In this document: piece by piece, positions 7,253-8,050 of the stretch
Layout: every line of letters begins with the position of its first letter
Position numbering within the stretch: the stretch's first letter is position 1
From: Methylococcaceae bacterium NSM2-1
Lineage (GTDB): Bacteria > Pseudomonadota > Gammaproteobacteria > Methylococcales > Methylomonadaceae
Assembly (NCBI GenBank): GCA_002256705.1
Contig: NQJI01000054.1
Coordinates: 1 to 8,050, forward strand
Direction: 5' to 3'
DNA: 8,050 bases
The notes under the pieces: generated by a model
Seen by the model: only the letters and a program-made list of their open reading frames with translations
Databases searched by the model: none
Told to the model about the DNA's origin: nothing
Made by a program: the position numbers and the translations under genes

Positions 7253-8050
<798 letters not shown>

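Overview
The window looks like the chromosome of a gammaproteobacterium. It pairs a divergent trxB with ftsK, an arrangement known from Pseudomonas-type genomes, and places a pyruvate phosphate dikinase gene beside them. PPDK next to gammaproteobacterial housekeeping genes, together with moderate GC content, suggests a methanotroph of the Methylococcales, where PPi-dependent glycolysis is established. This assignment is inference; no 16S or marker search was possible.

Left part (1-1450): this reads as a decayed integron. A minus-strand gene of at least 282 codons (1-848, running off the left edge) encodes an unnamed protein with a GNAT-like fold and a hydrophobic C-terminal segment. Ahead of it lie a Shine-Dalgarno, an exact integron core-site motif (GTTAGAC, minus strand 870-864) and a near-consensus sigma70 promoter (TTGACG-17-TATAAA, minus strand). 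On the other side, reading away on the plus strand, is a badly broken integron integrase (intI) relic at 986-1393. Its order is intI, promoter/recombination site, first cassette gene, as expected of an integron. A hairpin-forming element (1394-1450) sits exactly where integrase homology stops.

Middle (1553-4694): ppdK on the minus strand, complete, about 916 residues. Behind it lies a roughly 390-base non-coding stretch holding its likely promoter, an AT-rich inverted repeat, a compact GC-rich hairpin and a multi-hairpin repeat-like block.

Right part (4695-8050): a small two-helix membrane protein gene is translationally coupled to the end of ftsK (both minus). A 195-base divergent promoter region separates ftsK from trxB (plus), which runs off the right edge. 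The ftsK unit serves chromosome segregation at the division septum, trxB supplies reduced thioredoxin, and ppdK interconverts PEP and pyruvate. I see no functional link among them beyond being core genes flanking a degraded mobile locus.
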